A DNA stretch of 64,000 bases, from assembly GCA_019218375.1 (NCBI GenBank), contig JAHUUK010000005.1:124001-188000 (forward strand), written 5' to 3'. A model generated the notes under the pieces. That model was not told the DNA's origin, did no database searches, and saw only the letters and a program-made list of their open reading frames with translations. How positions within the stretch are numbered: position 1 is the first letter of the stretch; each line of letters starts with the position of its first letter. Origin of the DNA: Dermabacteraceae bacterium TAE3-ERU5 (GTDB lineage Bacteria > Actinomycetota > Actinomycetes > Actinomycetales > Dermabacteraceae). Positions 1-9,002 of the stretch are shown piece after piece. The translations under genes were made by a program, and so were the position numbers.

Positions 1-634
1 TAGCGGTCAGATCCCAGTAGTTGGCGGCCACGAACGCCATACGTTCCTGTTCGCGCTCAACCACCAGGCGGGTCGCTACCGACTGCACACGGCCGGCGGA
101 AAGGCCGGCCTTGACCTTGCGCCACAGCACCGGCGAAACCTCGTAGCCGTAGAGTCGGTCCAGGATGCGGCGGGTTTCCTGCGCGTCCACCAGGCGGTCG
201 TCCACCTCGCGGGTTTCCTGCACCGCGCGCTGGATCGCTTCCTTCGTGATCTCGTGGAACACCATGCGGTGCACCGGCAGGCTCTTAGCGGGCTTGAGCG
301 TCTTGAGGAGGTGCCAGGCGATAGCCTCCCCCTCGCGGTCCTCATCTGTTGCGAGGTAGAGGGCGTCGGCCTGCTTCATCAGCTTGCGCAGTTCCGCGAC
401 GGTCTTTTTCTTCTCGGCATTAACTACGTAGTAAGGCTCGAAGTCGTTGTCCACATCGACAGCGAACTTGCCGAAAGGCCCCTTCTTCATGTCGGCAGGT
501 AGCTCGGAAGGCTGGGGCAGGTCCCGGATATGGCCGACGGACGCGGCCACTATGTAGTCCTTGCCCAAATACTTCTCGATGGTGCGAGCCTTAGCGGGAG
601 ACTCGACGATAACTAGATGCCGACCAGAGGTCAC
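1..634 (-). CDS. topA: DNA topoisomerase I, N-terminal part (cut by window edge)
   Basis: Type IA topoisomerase, which relaxes negative supercoils by passing DNA through a single-strand break. The visible 211 residues start with the Toprim signature [10 protein letters not shown] near residues 7-16 and contain the acidic metal-binding motif [10 protein letters not shown], followed by the HEIT and SAGRVQS stretches typical of the family. The catalytic Tyr lies beyond the window. The GTG at 632-634 is chosen because AAGGAAG lies 8 bases upstream; an in-frame GTG 9 bases earlier (641-643) would overlap that site. It is the last visible gene of a leftward group after the PAP2 and methyltransferase genes. 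In M. tuberculosis topA is also near the helicase/Tad locus. Confidence 0.96.
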   Translation of the reverse strand, partial: MTSGRHLVIVESPAKARTIEKYLGKDYIVAASVGHIRDLPQPSELPADMKKGPFGKFAVDVDNDFEPYYVVNAEKKKTVAELRKLMKQADALYLATDEDREGEAIAWHLLKTLKPAKSLPVHRMVFHEITKEAIQRAVQETREVDDRLVDAQETRRILDRLYGYEVSPVLWRKVKAGLSAGRVQSVATRLVVEREQERMAFVAANYWDLTA

Positions 635-689
635 GAGCGGCACTTCCTTTACTAAACGGTGTTCACTCAATGCTTTCACCGTACACGGT

Positions 690-1577
690 TTACGGGGTAA
701 CGGTGGGCGCGCCTGTGGGTACGCCATCGGCTGCGGCGCGGAAAAGGGATACCCCAGAAAGGTAAAGCACACTTGTGCCCGCCAGCAAAAGCAGCGTTGC
801 TAGATAGGCGGTGGTGCGCTGCGCGGGGTCCGTGAGCAGCAGCGGAGAGGGGACGAAGATGACCAGGGCGAGGAGCCCCGCCAGGATCGCTAACGCCGCG
901 AAAGCTATCTGTGCGGTCAGGGCAACATCGCTCGCGGTGGTGACGGAAGACGCGGAAATAGCCGATTCGCGCCGCCTAATCCAGCTCGCGGAGGCCAGGA
1001 AAAGCAGCGACCAACACGCGGTTACGCCTATCGCACCCAGCACGTCGCTCGGGCGATGCCAGCCGTCGATCATGGTGGCCGTGCCGGTCAAGGTCAGCCA
1101 AGCCGCTCCTAGCAGGGACACCCAGGGGCGCAGTTTGGGCGGGGAAACCAGCACGAACACGGTAGCGATGGAGGCAGCGATGGTGGTGTGCCCCGACGGA
1201 AAAGAGTTGGGGGTGGCCTCCAGCCCCGCCGCGAGGGTTTCGCGGGAAAGCACCAGCCTTTTCACCACCTGAGTGGAAACGTTCGCGCCCGCCACCAAAG
1301 CCAGCATGGAAAGGGCCAGGGGCACCCGTCCGCGCAGCAGCGCCCAGAGCACGGCCACCGCCAGCGCGCCCACTATGAAGGGAATCCCGATCACGTTCAG
1401 CACCGGATACACCAGTTCGTGTAGCGGTCCGCGATCGGCGCGCGCGCCGAGCATGGCCAGCTCGTCAAGCCGCTGGCCGCGCGGGGTTTTTACCGCACCC
1501 CAAGCCAGCGCGGCGGTGGTTCCCGCCGCCGCCACGCTGCCCAGCACGGCGTAGAGCGCATTCCGGGCGTGGTTCAT
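690..1577 (-). CDS. PAP2-family membrane phosphatase
   Basis: Type 2 phosphatidic acid phosphatase-like protein of 295 residues, expected to remove phosphate from a lipid phosphate such as undecaprenyl-PP or phosphatidate at the membrane. The three-part active site is visible: K106 with R112 (KRLVLSR), PSGH at 127-130 and the DGWHRPSD segment with H174 and D178. Several hydrophobic segments run through the protein, consistent with about six membrane passes. Its ATG overlaps the upstream methyltransferase stop (ATGA at 1574-1577), so the two genes are translationally coupled. The substrate cannot be told from sequence. Confidence 0.88.
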   Translation of the reverse strand: MNHARNALYAVLGSVAAAGTTAALAWGAVKTPRGQRLDELAMLGARADRGPLHELVYPVLNVIGIPFIVGALAVAVLWALLRGRVPLALSMLALVAGANVSTQVVKRLVLSRETLAAGLEATPNSFPSGHTTIAASIATVFVLVSPPKLRPWVSLLGAAWLTLTGTATMIDGWHRPSDVLGAIGVTACWSLLFLASASWIRRRESAISASSVTTASDVALTAQIAFAALAILAGLLALVIFVPSPLLLTDPAQRTTAYLATLLLLAGTSVLYLSGVSLFRAAADGVPTGAPTVTP

Positions 1578-3160
1578 GAATCGTCACCGTCCGCTGTTTG
1601 GGCGAGGCCGAGCACGCCGCAGCGCAGCCAGGCGCGCACGGTGGGCAGCAAGCGCGGGGCGAGCTCCTCTTCCTCCAGCAGCGCCCCCAGCGCAGCCAGA
1701 ATCTGGCCGACGCTAAGTTCACCGTCGCAGGCCCCCAGCAACGCGGCCTCCTCCGGGCTCAGCGCGAGCGTGCGGTGAAAACCTGCGCCCTGCACCAGTT
1801 CGATCACCAGCGGGCTGTCGGGACGGCCCGGCAGCAGGTGGCGGCGCTCCATCACATCCTGCGCGCGCACGCAGTGCGCGGCCAGCAGGGCATCGTCGCT
1901 AAGCGATGCTAGGCGCACGGTTTCATCTAGCGTGGTGGTGACGTGCGCGGCCATGCGGGGAGCCAGCGCCCCGGTTAGTTCTTCGCAGGTAACGCCGGTA
2001 GCGGCCGTATCGGCAGTAAGCCGCCGCGCGAACAGGTAACCAAAACCGATCCGGGAAACGCCGCGGGAGGAAAAGTCGGCCAGGTACGCGGAAAGCCTTG
2101 CGAGCAGCTGCGGGGAAGTATCGGCGATGCCGCCATCGCGCAACCAGCGGCGGGCGTAGGAAAGCGTATCCAGCGCATCGCGCTGCACCACCCAGGAAAC
2201 CAGCGGCGGCAGGCCGGGAGTGCTCAGCCAGGCCCGGGGGTGCGTATCCCAGGCCGCGTTATCCGGGATCTCCCAGTTGCCGAGCAAAACCAGATTGCCG
2301 CCCGCCGTCAAGTGTTTCGGCAGCGCGGTGAGCAGTTCCTGCAGCAGCGAATCCCCCGCGTGGGAAGTCTCCCGATAGGTGTGTTTATCCTCCCCGGGAG
2401 GGGAGATCACGAACGGCGGGTTACTCACGATCAACGCGAATTCTTCGCCCGCGAGCGGTTCGGTGAGGGAGCCGAGGCGCGTTTCGATAGCAAGCCCGTT
2501 CAGGGCCGCGTTGAAGCGGGCAAAACCGAGGGCGCGCGGGGAAACGTCCGTAGCTACCACGCGCTTCGCGTGGCGCGCCAGGTGCAGCGCCTGAACGCCG
2601 CAACCGGTGCCGACGTCGGCCGCGCTAGATACGGGGGTGCGCGGCGTGAGCTGCGCGAGCGTGCGCGACGCCCCGCCCACCCCCATCACGTGATCGGGGC
2701 CGAGAGGTTTGCCGGTGGCTACCTCACGCAGATCGGAGGCCAGCCACCAGTCGGCCTCTCCCAGTTCGTCGTGCACCTGGTAGGGGCGCAGCTCCACCAG
2801 GGCGCGGCAGCCGCCGTTCTCGGTGCGGGAAAGCAGCCCCAGCTCCTGTGCTCCCGCAGAGGTAAGCGTGGGCAGCAGCGAATCTATTTCCGCGCCGCTC
2901 AGTTCCTCTCCCAGGGTGAAAAGGGCCAGCAGCCGCAGGCACGGCGCGGCGGCGTCGGCGCGCGCTGCGAGCAGGGCGGGCGCGGTAAATTCCTGCGCAT
3001 AGGCGTCGGCCGCGCTTTCCCCGAGCTGCATCCGCAGGGAAAGCTCCGTGTAGCGTGCCGCTGTCAGATCGGCGCGCAGGGCGGCCAGCAGGTCGCAGGA
3101 GGTAGCTAGAGGCATACTTAAATTGTGCACACATAACGGTTTGTCAGGCCGGTACGCCAC
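1574..3160 (-). CDS. Class I SAM-dependent methyltransferase with flanking domains
   Basis: A 528-residue protein with a SAM-binding motif (DVGTGCG, about 182-188) and an NPPF catalytic motif (about 237-240), the hallmark of methyltransferases acting on planar amino groups (PrmC/HemK glutamine or adenine-N6 types). About 150 residues precede the methyltransferase core and about 200 follow it. Larger actinobacterial proteins of this shape carry extra winged-helix-like domains; that assignment is from family knowledge. The GTG at 3158-3160 has an AAAGG site 6 bases upstream; an ATG at 3113-3115 is the alternative and matches better where protein-like sequence begins. The real target (protein, rRNA or DNA) is unknown. 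Confidence 0.85.
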   Translation of the reverse strand: MAYRPDKPLCVHNLSMPLATSCDLLAALRADLTAARYTELSLRMQLGESAADAYAQEFTAPALLAARADAAAPCLRLLALFTLGEELSGAEIDSLLPTLTSAGAQELGLLSRTENGGCRALVELRPYQVHDELGEADWWLASDLREVATGKPLGPDHVMGVGGASRTLAQLTPRTPVSSAADVGTGCGVQALHLARHAKRVVATDVSPRALGFARFNAALNGLAIETRLGSLTEPLAGEEFALIVSNPPFVISPPGEDKHTYRETSHAGDSLLQELLTALPKHLTAGGNLVLLGNWEIPDNAAWDTHPRAWLSTPGLPPLVSWVVQRDALDTLSYARRWLRDGGIADTSPQLLARLSAYLADFSSRGVSRIGFGYLFARRLTADTAATGVTCEELTGALAPRMAAHVTTTLDETVRLASLSDDALLAAHCVRAQDVMERRHLLPGRPDSPLVIELVQGAGFHRTLALSPEEAALLGACDGELSVGQILAALGALLEEEELAPRLLPTVRAWLRCGVLGLAQTADGDDS

Positions 3161-3247
3161 ACATAACCTTTCCCATAAATTGCCTCTGAGCCGAGAACGA
3201 GGCGCCGGACGGCAGGTAAACGAGCAAAAGGCAGGTTAAGTAACCGC

Positions 3248-5713
3248 ATGCAAGACAGAAACCCACTGCTGCGCATGCTCACCGCCCCGCCCCAGCGGCG
3301 CGGCTGCCTGCGACACGTGGAAAACGTTCCGGCACGGTCTGCCCGCTACGCCGACATCCCCGAATGGGTGACCCCCGGCCTGCGTCGGGCGCTGCACGCA
3401 CGCGGCGTGGAAAGGCTATGGAGCCACCAGGCGCAGGCGGCAGAGCTTGCCCATGCGGGCAGGGACGTTGTGATCGCCACCGGGACGGCATCCGGCAAAT
3501 CCCTCGGCTACCTGCTGCCGCTGCTCAGCGCCCTACAGGAGGGCGGGCGAGACGTAAGCGGCAGGGCACCCAGCGCGATCTATCTTTCGCCGAGCAAGGC
3601 GCTCGCCGCAGACCAGTATGCGGCGATGTCGGAACTCATCGCGGCGGGGGAACTGGGCGGGGTACGCGCCCGCGTTTACGACGGCGACACCCCCAGCGAG
3701 GAGCGCCGCTGGGCGCGCAAACACGCAAACCTGCTGCTCACCAATCCTGACATGCTGCACCACGCCCTGCTGCCGGGGCACGAACAGGCAACGCGTTTTT
3801 GGCGGGGCCTCAAATACGTGGTGATCGACGAATGCCACAGCTACCGGGGAGTGTTCGGGGCGCATGTTTCCCTGGTGCTGCGCAGGCTGCGGCGGATAGC
3901 CGCCCGCTACGGTGCGGAACCGACGTTCATCCTGGCCTCCGCCACCAGCGCCGACCCGGCGCTGAGCGCTTCCCGGCTGATAGGGCGCGCAGTAGCCGCC
4001 ATCACCGAGGACGGATCGCCGCGCGGAGGGCTTACGTTCGCGCTCTGGGACCCGGTGGACCCGGAAGATGAAACTAAGCGCAGACCCAGCGGTGCGGAAA
4101 GCGCCGCGTTGCTGGCCGATCTGGTGGCGGCGGGCGCGCAAACCCTGGCTTTCACCCGTTCCCGCCGTGCCGCCGAAATGGTGGCGCAGACCGCCTCCCG
4201 GCTGCTGCGCGAACGGGCCGAAGAAAGCGCTAGTGCGCCGCTGCTGGCGCTCGCCGAGCGCGTATCGGCATACCGTGGCGGTTACCTGCCGAGCGAACGC
4301 CGCGAGCTGGAGGCGGCCCTGCGAGCCGGGGAGATTCGCGGCATGGCGTCAACCAATGCGCTGGAGCTGGGGATAGACATTTCTAGCCTGGATGCGGTGA
4401 TAGTGAACGGCTGGCCGGGCACGCGGGCGTCCCTGTGGCAGCAAGTGGGGCGGGCCGGGCGCGGTGCGCAGGAGGACGCGCTGGCTATCTTCGTGGCCAG
4501 GGAGGACCCGCTGGATAGCTACGTGGTATCCCATCCGGAAACCGTTTTCGCGGCCCCGGTAGAGGCCGCGGTGTTCGATCCGGCCAACCCTTACGTGTTA
4601 ATGCCGCACCTGTGCGCGGCGGCGGCCGAACTGCCGATCAGCCCGGCGGAAGTGGCAGAAGTGGCCGGGGAGAACGGGGCGGAAAGCGCGCGCCTCGGGG
4701 TATGGCCGGAAAACACCGCGCAGGTGCTGCGGTTGCTCGGGGAGAAAGGCACGCTCCGCAAAAGGCCCCACGGCTGGTTTTGGACGCACACGCAAAGCGC
4801 CCATGCGCTGACTGATCTGCGCGGCAGCGGCGGGCAGCCGGTGCGCATCATCGAAACCGGCACCGGGCAAATGCTCGGCACGGTCGATGCGGGTAGAGCC
4901 CACGAACAGGTGCATGACGGTGCGGTTTACCTGCACCGGGGGCGCACGTTCGTGATCGACCACCTGGACGTGAAAAACGCCGTGGCTTTTGCCCACCGCG
5001 ATAACCCTTTGGTGAGCACCCATCCGCAAAACGTTTCCGAGATCCGCGTGATCGGCGTGGAAGAAACCGTGGAACTGGGCGGGGGAGTGCGCCGCTGCTA
5101 CGGCAGCGTAGAGGTGCGCGACAGGGTTACCGGTTATCAGGTGAGGGACGTTTACACCCAGGCCGTGCTTGGTCAGAACCCGCTCGACCTGCCCGAACGT
5201 ACCCTGCGCAGCAAGGCCGTCTGGTGGGTGCTGCCGGAGCGAACCGCCTGCGCCGGGATAGACGCGGAAGCCCTGCCGGGGGCGCTGCACGCCGCCGAAC
5301 ACGCCCTGATTTCCCTGCTGCCGCTGGTAGCCACCTGCGACCGCTGGGACATCGGCGGCGTCTCTACCGCCCTGCACCCGGACACCGGCCACCCCACCAT
5401 CTTCGTCTACGATGGCGCGGCGGGCGGCGCGGGATTCAGCCAGCGCGGGCACCGCGAAGCCGCGGCCTGGTGGCGGGCCACCACGGAACTGCTCACTCAC
5501 TGCCCCTGCGCGGCGGGTTGCCCCGCCTGCGTGGTTTCGCCCAAATGCGGCAACGGGAACGAACCGCTCTCCAAGCCGGGGGCGCTTACGCTGCTTTCGG
5601 CGGGGCCGACGTTTGCGGACCGCCCCGGCCCGGATGTTCCCGGCTCAGACGCCCCCGGCGCGGCTGGGCCTGCGCGGGCCGACGATTCCGCCTCGGCCCA
5701 GCCCAGGGAGTAG
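3248..5713 (+). CDS. DECH-box superfamily 2 helicase with C-terminal DUF1998/zinc cluster (MrfA/YprA-like)
   Basis: ATP-dependent helicase of 821 residues. Motif I is ATGTASGKS at 77-85, motif II is DECH at 194-197, motif III is SATS, and motifs V/VI are visible as NALELGIDI and QQVGRAGR. The C-terminus has a four-cysteine cluster (CPC, CPAC, KCGNG) as in DUF1998 helicases such as the DNA-repair helicase MrfA. This is the actinobacterial helicase that lies opposite the Tad-like secretion genes (Rv3649 in M. tuberculosis). After the point where the family normally ends (LSKPGAL) there is an extra Pro/Ala/Gly-rich tail of about 40 residues, encoded antisense to the end of the next gene. The role is probably DNA repair; no link to the pilus is shown. 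Confidence 0.93.
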   Translation: MQDRNPLLRMLTAPPQRRGCLRHVENVPARSARYADIPEWVTPGLRRALHARGVERLWSHQAQAAELAHAGRDVVIATGTASGKSLGYLLPLLSALQEGGRDVSGRAPSAIYLSPSKALAADQYAAMSELIAAGELGGVRARVYDGDTPSEERRWARKHANLLLTNPDMLHHALLPGHEQATRFWRGLKYVVIDECHSYRGVFGAHVSLVLRRLRRIAARYGAEPTFILASATSADPALSASRLIGRAVAAITEDGSPRGGLTFALWDPVDPEDETKRRPSGAESAALLADLVAAGAQTLAFTRSRRAAEMVAQTASRLLRERAEESASAPLLALAERVSAYRGGYLPSERRELEAALRAGEIRGMASTNALELGIDISSLDAVIVNGWPGTRASLWQQVGRAGRGAQEDALAIFVAREDPLDSYVVSHPETVFAAPVEAAVFDPANPYVLMPHLCAAAAELPISPAEVAEVAGENGAESARLGVWPENTAQVLRLLGEKGTLRKRPHGWFWTHTQSAHALTDLRGSGGQPVRIIETGTGQMLGTVDAGRAHEQVHDGAVYLHRGRTFVIDHLDVKNAVAFAHRDNPLVSTHPQNVSEIRVIGVEETVELGGGVRRCYGSVEVRDRVTGYQVRDVYTQAVLGQNPLDLPERTLRSKAVWWVLPERTACAGIDAEALPGALHAAEHALISLLPLVATCDRWDIGGVSTALHPDTGHPTIFVYDGAAGGAGFSQRGHREAAAWWRATTELLTHCPCAAGCPACVVSPKCGNGNEPLSKPGALTLLSAGPTFADRPGPDVPGSDAPGAAGPARADDSASAQPRE

Positions 5714-5970
5714 CCAACCCGCACGGTTACATCGCCACCCGGATCGGGCGCGCAAGAAACCAGGCGGGCGCGGTTTGCGGCGGCGATACGTTTTGCCGCG
5801 CGGCACGGCTCTTGGCCCTCCCGGTAGGCGCTGGCCGCAGAAAGCGCGGCCAGATCGGCGGCGGCGTTCGCGCCGGTCCTGGCCTGCGCCGCCTGCCCCC
5901 AGAGTGATAGGGAGGCCAGCAGGGCAGCGCCGAAGCCGGCAAAAGCCAATGTGGTGCCGGTGGAGGTCAC
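5497..5970 (-). CDS. TadE-like protein (Rv3654c family) with extended C-terminus
   Basis: Small protein of 157 residues with one N-terminal hydrophobic segment (about 7-28) followed by a short ARTGANAAADLAALSAA stretch and two cysteines, the pattern of the helicase/secretion-neighbourhood TadE-like family. It is the last gene of the Tad operon; its start overlaps the preceding tadE stop (5967-5970). Family members usually end near the GYSL motif, about residue 85-90. Here the frame continues for some 65 low-complexity residues that lie antisense to the 3' end of the helicase gene, so the two convergent genes overlap by 217 bp. Whether the tail is translated is uncertain. Confidence 0.75.
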   Translation of the reverse strand: MTSTGTTLAFAGFGAALLASLSLWGQAAQARTGANAAADLAALSAASAYREGQEPCRAAKRIAAANRARLVSCAPDPGGDVTVRVGYSLGWAEAESSARAGPAAPGASEPGTSGPGRSANVGPAESSVSAPGLESGSFPLPHLGETTQAGQPAAQGQ

Positions 5971-6398
5971 GGCGCTCCTCCAGGCGGAGGCGCGGTTTCG
6001 CGCAGGGCGGTGGCGCTAGCGTCTAGCCGCAGCCCCGGCCAGCCTTTCAGGGGCGCGTATTCGCGGCTGATATGCACCGTGACCGACTCCCCGCCGCTGA
6101 TCTTTACCCGGCTGTCCGGCCCGGCCGTCTGCGCGGCTATCTGCTCCGCCCGCGCCGGGCTTTCCCCGCGCGCCAGTTCTCGGGCCGCATCCCGGGCCGC
6201 CACTTGCAGACGGCCCTGCGCGGCAAAGGCTCCGGCGGCAAAGGCCAACGCGGCCAGCAAAAGCACCACCACCGGCAACACGAGCGCGGTTTCGGCGGTC
6301 ACCGTACCCGTATCGCTGTCGGCAGCCCGTTTCAGGTAAACCGCTGTGGCGGGCCGGTAGTCCCGCCCCGCCACAGCGTTAGGTTTGCGCCCGCACAC
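5967..6398 (-). CDS. TadE-family pseudopilin-like protein
   Basis: Protein of 143 residues in the Tad cluster. A short charged N-terminal part is followed by DTGTVTAETALVLP and a long hydrophobic helix. The Gly, then Glu five residues later, is the class IVb prepilin processing pattern (TadE/Flp), so it is probably cut by a prepilin peptidase, which is not in the window. After the membrane helix comes a mixed C-terminal domain. Start is a GTG 4 bases after the DUF4244 stop; the preceding gene's end carries GGGAGGGG as ribosome-binding site. Equivalent position to Rv3655c. Confidence 0.85.
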   Translation of the reverse strand: MCGRKPNAVAGRDYRPATAVYLKRAADSDTGTVTAETALVLPVVVLLLAALAFAAGAFAAQGRLQVAARDAARELARGESPARAEQIAAQTAGPDSRVKISGGESVTVHISREYAPLKGWPGLRLDASATALRETAPPPGGAP

Positions 6399-6402
6399 GC
6401 CG

Positions 6403-6660
6403 CTACACCCCTCCCAGGGCGAGCGCGGAGCGGATGATTCCCAACAGCAGTTTCTTCATCTCTCCCGACTGCGCGATCGCCACCAGCAGAGCGGCGAAAC
6501 TGCATGCGGCAACGGTAGCGATCGCGTATTCGGCGGTGGTCGCGCCGTCGTCCGCCGCTAGGCGCGAACGCAGCCCGCGCAGAGAACAGGGCGCGCTCTC
6601 AGGGTGGCGGGGAACCGGGAAACGGCGGTTGCCGCAGCGGGTGGTTTCGTGAAGATACAT
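6403..6660 (-). CDS. Flp-like pilin, DUF4244 family
   Basis: Short 85-residue protein with a 30-40 residue basic leader, then DGATTAEYAIATVAA and a single hydrophobic helix. Cleavage after the Gly would place Glu at +5 and Tyr at +6 of the mature pilin, exactly the Flp pattern. It is therefore the probable major pilin of this Tad apparatus and corresponds to Rv3656c. GGAG lies 8 bases before the ATG. The gene is separated from tadBC by 72 bp containing a hairpin (6706-6726), which may allow separate mRNA levels for the pilin. Confidence 0.85.
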   Translation of the reverse strand: MYLHETTRCGNRRFPVPRHPESAPCSLRGLRSRLAADDGATTAEYAIATVAACSFAALLVAIAQSGEMKKLLLGIIRSALALGGV

Positions 6661-6705
6661 TTTTATTCTCCGTTTCTTTTTCTTTGTGTTTTGGGTATTT
6701 ACCGA

Positions 6706-6726
6706 TGCGCCGCTCCCGGCGGCGCA
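6706..6726 (-). other. Intercistronic hairpin before the pilin gene
   Basis: A 7-bp GC stem (TGCGCCG / CGGCGCA) with a 7-base loop lies between the tadBC stop and the DUF4244 pilin start. No T-run follows on the minus strand, so it is more likely an mRNA processing or stabilising element than a full terminator; this is inference. Confidence 0.4.
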
Positions 6727-6732
6727 CGTTTG

Positions 6733-7785
6733 TTACCAGCGCACGTCCGTTATTAGGGAGGCCACGCTAGGCACTATTCCCAGGGAGACGAACGCGGGCA
6801 GAAGCAGCAAGCCCAGGGGCACCACCAACCGCACTCCCAAGCGGGCCGCTGCGCCCTCTGCCTCGCGGGAGCGCAGAGAGAGCGCGTCACCGGCAGCTGA
6901 GCGCAGCAGATCGCCTGCGCTGACTCCCGCTGAGAGGGCCAGTGTGAGGGGAGCGCTGAGTGGTTTGGGCAAATGCTGGCACGCGGTTTTCGGGGGCAGC
7001 CCCAGCCGCAGTGAGCGACCGGCTTTGGTCAGGGGGTCTTCCTGGAGCACCCGCCCCACCTTCGTTAGCGCCGTGGGCACCGCCGCGCCAGTATCAAGCA
7101 CGGCGGCCAACAGTTCGAGCGTCAGTGCCGGATCGTTCCCAGGCTGCGGGCGAGCCGCTGCGGCCAGTAGCCGCGAGGTCCAAAAGGTGCCCGCTAGATA
7201 GCAGAAAACCCCGCTTAACAGGCAGATATTGCCCAGGGAAGAAGCGAAAAGAAACGCTAGGGGATTCCCGCCAAGCAGGTAGCCGAGGCCCAAAGCGCCC
7301 ACCGGTAGCAGGGTCAGCAGCCGGGCCGTGGCGCGCGGTCCGGCAAACGCGGCCTGCCGGGCACGCTCCGCGTCATCCAGGGCGCGCAGCTGCTGCGCAA
7401 TACGCGCCAATATGCCGCTGCGAGAAATCCCCGCCGTGCTGGCAAGCTCCAGCGCAGCAGCCAGCACCCGCCCCGCGTGGGGATGCTTGCGCAGCGCCAC
7501 GGAAACTTGCCCGCCGGAGGCAACCTGGCGTGAAACCTGCTCCGCGATCGCGTAATCCGCAGAAAGCAGACGCCACGCCTTTGCCTCGCCCACCCCGGCA
7601 GCCAGCAACGATGCCAGGGACTGCGTAAGCCCTGCAGTTTCCAGCAGCCCGCACTGGCGCGGGCGCACGCGCACAGCAGCCTGTGTACGCGCAGGGGAAG
7701 CGGAAAAGCTCGGGGCGGCAAGGAGCCACAGGCAGCCGCCAAAACAGACTGCGGCTATCAGCAAATACCAGGCAGAAAAGATCAT
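6733..7785 (-). CDS. TadB-TadC fusion, type II/IV secretion inner-membrane platform
   Basis: GspF-type membrane platform protein of 350 residues. Two T2SSF-like halves can be seen: residues about 40-185 (helices ending in two hydrophobic segments near 160-200) and about 215-345 (ending in a hydrophobic segment LGVRLVVPLGLLLLPAFV). In Rv3658c-Rv3657c and most Tad loci these are two proteins, TadB and TadC; here one uninterrupted frame covers both. The ATG at 7783-7785 overlaps the tadA stop (ATGA) and is preferred over an upstream start inside tadA. It would anchor the TadA ATPase and pass pilin subunits. Confidence 0.85.
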   Translation of the reverse strand: MIFSAWYLLIAAVCFGGCLWLLAAPSFSASPARTQAAVRVRPRQCGLLETAGLTQSLASLLAAGVGEAKAWRLLSADYAIAEQVSRQVASGGQVSVALRKHPHAGRVLAAALELASTAGISRSGILARIAQQLRALDDAERARQAAFAGPRATARLLTLLPVGALGLGYLLGGNPLAFLFASSLGNICLLSGVFCYLAGTFWTSRLLAAAARPQPGNDPALTLELLAAVLDTGAAVPTALTKVGRVLQEDPLTKAGRSLRLGLPPKTACQHLPKPLSAPLTLALSAGVSAGDLLRSAAGDALSLRSREAEGAAARLGVRLVVPLGLLLLPAFVSLGIVPSVASLITDVRW

Positions 7786-9002
7786 TTTTCCGTCCTCCCG
7801 GAGACCGCCAGCGGGGCACACAGGGAATCACCGTGTTCTCCCAGTAATCCGCGTAATTCGCCCCAGGCGGGACCGGCCCCCGCCGGGGTGAGGGCGCTGC
7901 TCACGGTGAGATGCCCGCTAGCATCGCGGCGCATCACAGCCACCTCCGCCAGATACCGCTGCCCGGAGCTATCCCGGCGCATGTGCAGCACCAACCGCAG
8001 CGCGGCGGCGGCCTGCGCAGCCAGGGCGGCGCGGTCCAGGCTGCTCAACGCCCCGAGCGCCTCCAACCTGGCTGGCACATCACCGCACGAATTAGCGTGC
8101 ACCGTAGCCGCGCCGCCGTCGTGCCCCGTATTAAGGGCCTGCAGCAGTTCCCGCACCTCTCTGCCGCGACATTCCCCGACCACGATCCTGTCGGGCCGCA
8201 TACGCAGCGCCTGGCGGACAAGAACTTCCAGGCCAATCTCCCCGCTGCCCTCCGTATTGGCGTGCCGAGCCTGCAAAGAAACCGTGTGCGGATGATCGGG
8301 ACGCAGTTCGCGCGCGTCCTCGATCAGTACCAGACGCTCCCGCGCAGGCACCAGGCCTAATAGGGCGGTAAGCAACGTGGTTTTCCCGCTGCCCGTGCCG
8401 CCGCTAATCAAAAAAGAAACCCCGCTGGCAACAACCGCTACGCAAACTTCTGCGGCAAGCGGAGAAAGAGTGCCCGCCCGCTCCAGATCACGCACCGTGA
8501 ACGCGGCCCCAGAAGGTAGACGCAGGGAAATCGTCGCCCCCTCGCTGAGCGGCGGCAGCGTGGCGTGCAACCGCGCTCCCGCAGGCAGTTTGGAACGGGC
8601 TGGCAGGTGCGCATCAACGTAAGGCAGCGCATCATCCAGTCGCCTCCCCGCAGAGGTAGCAAGCCGCACCGCCAGATCACGTGCGGCCCCACCGCTAAGC
8701 CTGATGTCGGTGCGCCTCAACCCCTCGCCGCTATCAAGCCACACGCTGCCGTCCGGGTTCACGTTTATATCGCTCACCCCCGGCGACAGCAGCGGCTCCA
8801 GTTCACCCAAACCAAACACGGCCTCGCGCAGCAAAACCGTTAAACGCATAAGCCCCTGCGCGCCCAACACCATCCCGAGTTCGCGAGACACGCGCCGTAC
8901 CCTGGGGACGTCTATCTGCCCGGGCGATGCCGCCAAATCAAGCTGCAACGCGGGAAGAACCGACTCCACCGCCGCTCGCTCCGCCGCCGTGTTAAAAACC
9001 AC
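7782..9002 (-). CDS. tadA: TadA-type secretion/pilus ATPase
   Basis: Hexameric type II/IV secretion ATPase that powers Tad pilus assembly. Of 406 residues, Walker A (GGTGSGKTT) is at about 201-209, an Asp-box VLIEDARELRP follows, and the His-box is GHDGGAATVHAN. The GTG at 9000-9002 is chosen: it overlaps the cpaE-like stop by 11 bp, the protein begins VVFNTAAERA, and the sequence upstream is just another frame of the previous gene. Length fits actinobacterial family members. Corresponds to Rv3659c. Confidence 0.9.
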   Translation of the reverse strand: MVFNTAAERAAVESVLPALQLDLAASPGQIDVPRVRRVSRELGMVLGAQGLMRLTVLLREAVFGLGELEPLLSPGVSDINVNPDGSVWLDSGEGLRRTDIRLSGGAARDLAVRLATSAGRRLDDALPYVDAHLPARSKLPAGARLHATLPPLSEGATISLRLPSGAAFTVRDLERAGTLSPLAAEVCVAVVASGVSFLISGGTGSGKTTLLTALLGLVPARERLVLIEDARELRPDHPHTVSLQARHANTEGSGEIGLEVLVRQALRMRPDRIVVGECRGREVRELLQALNTGHDGGAATVHANSCGDVPARLEALGALSSLDRAALAAQAAAALRLVLHMRRDSSGQRYLAEVAVMRRDASGHLTVSSALTPAGAGPAWGELRGLLGEHGDSLCAPLAVSGRTEK

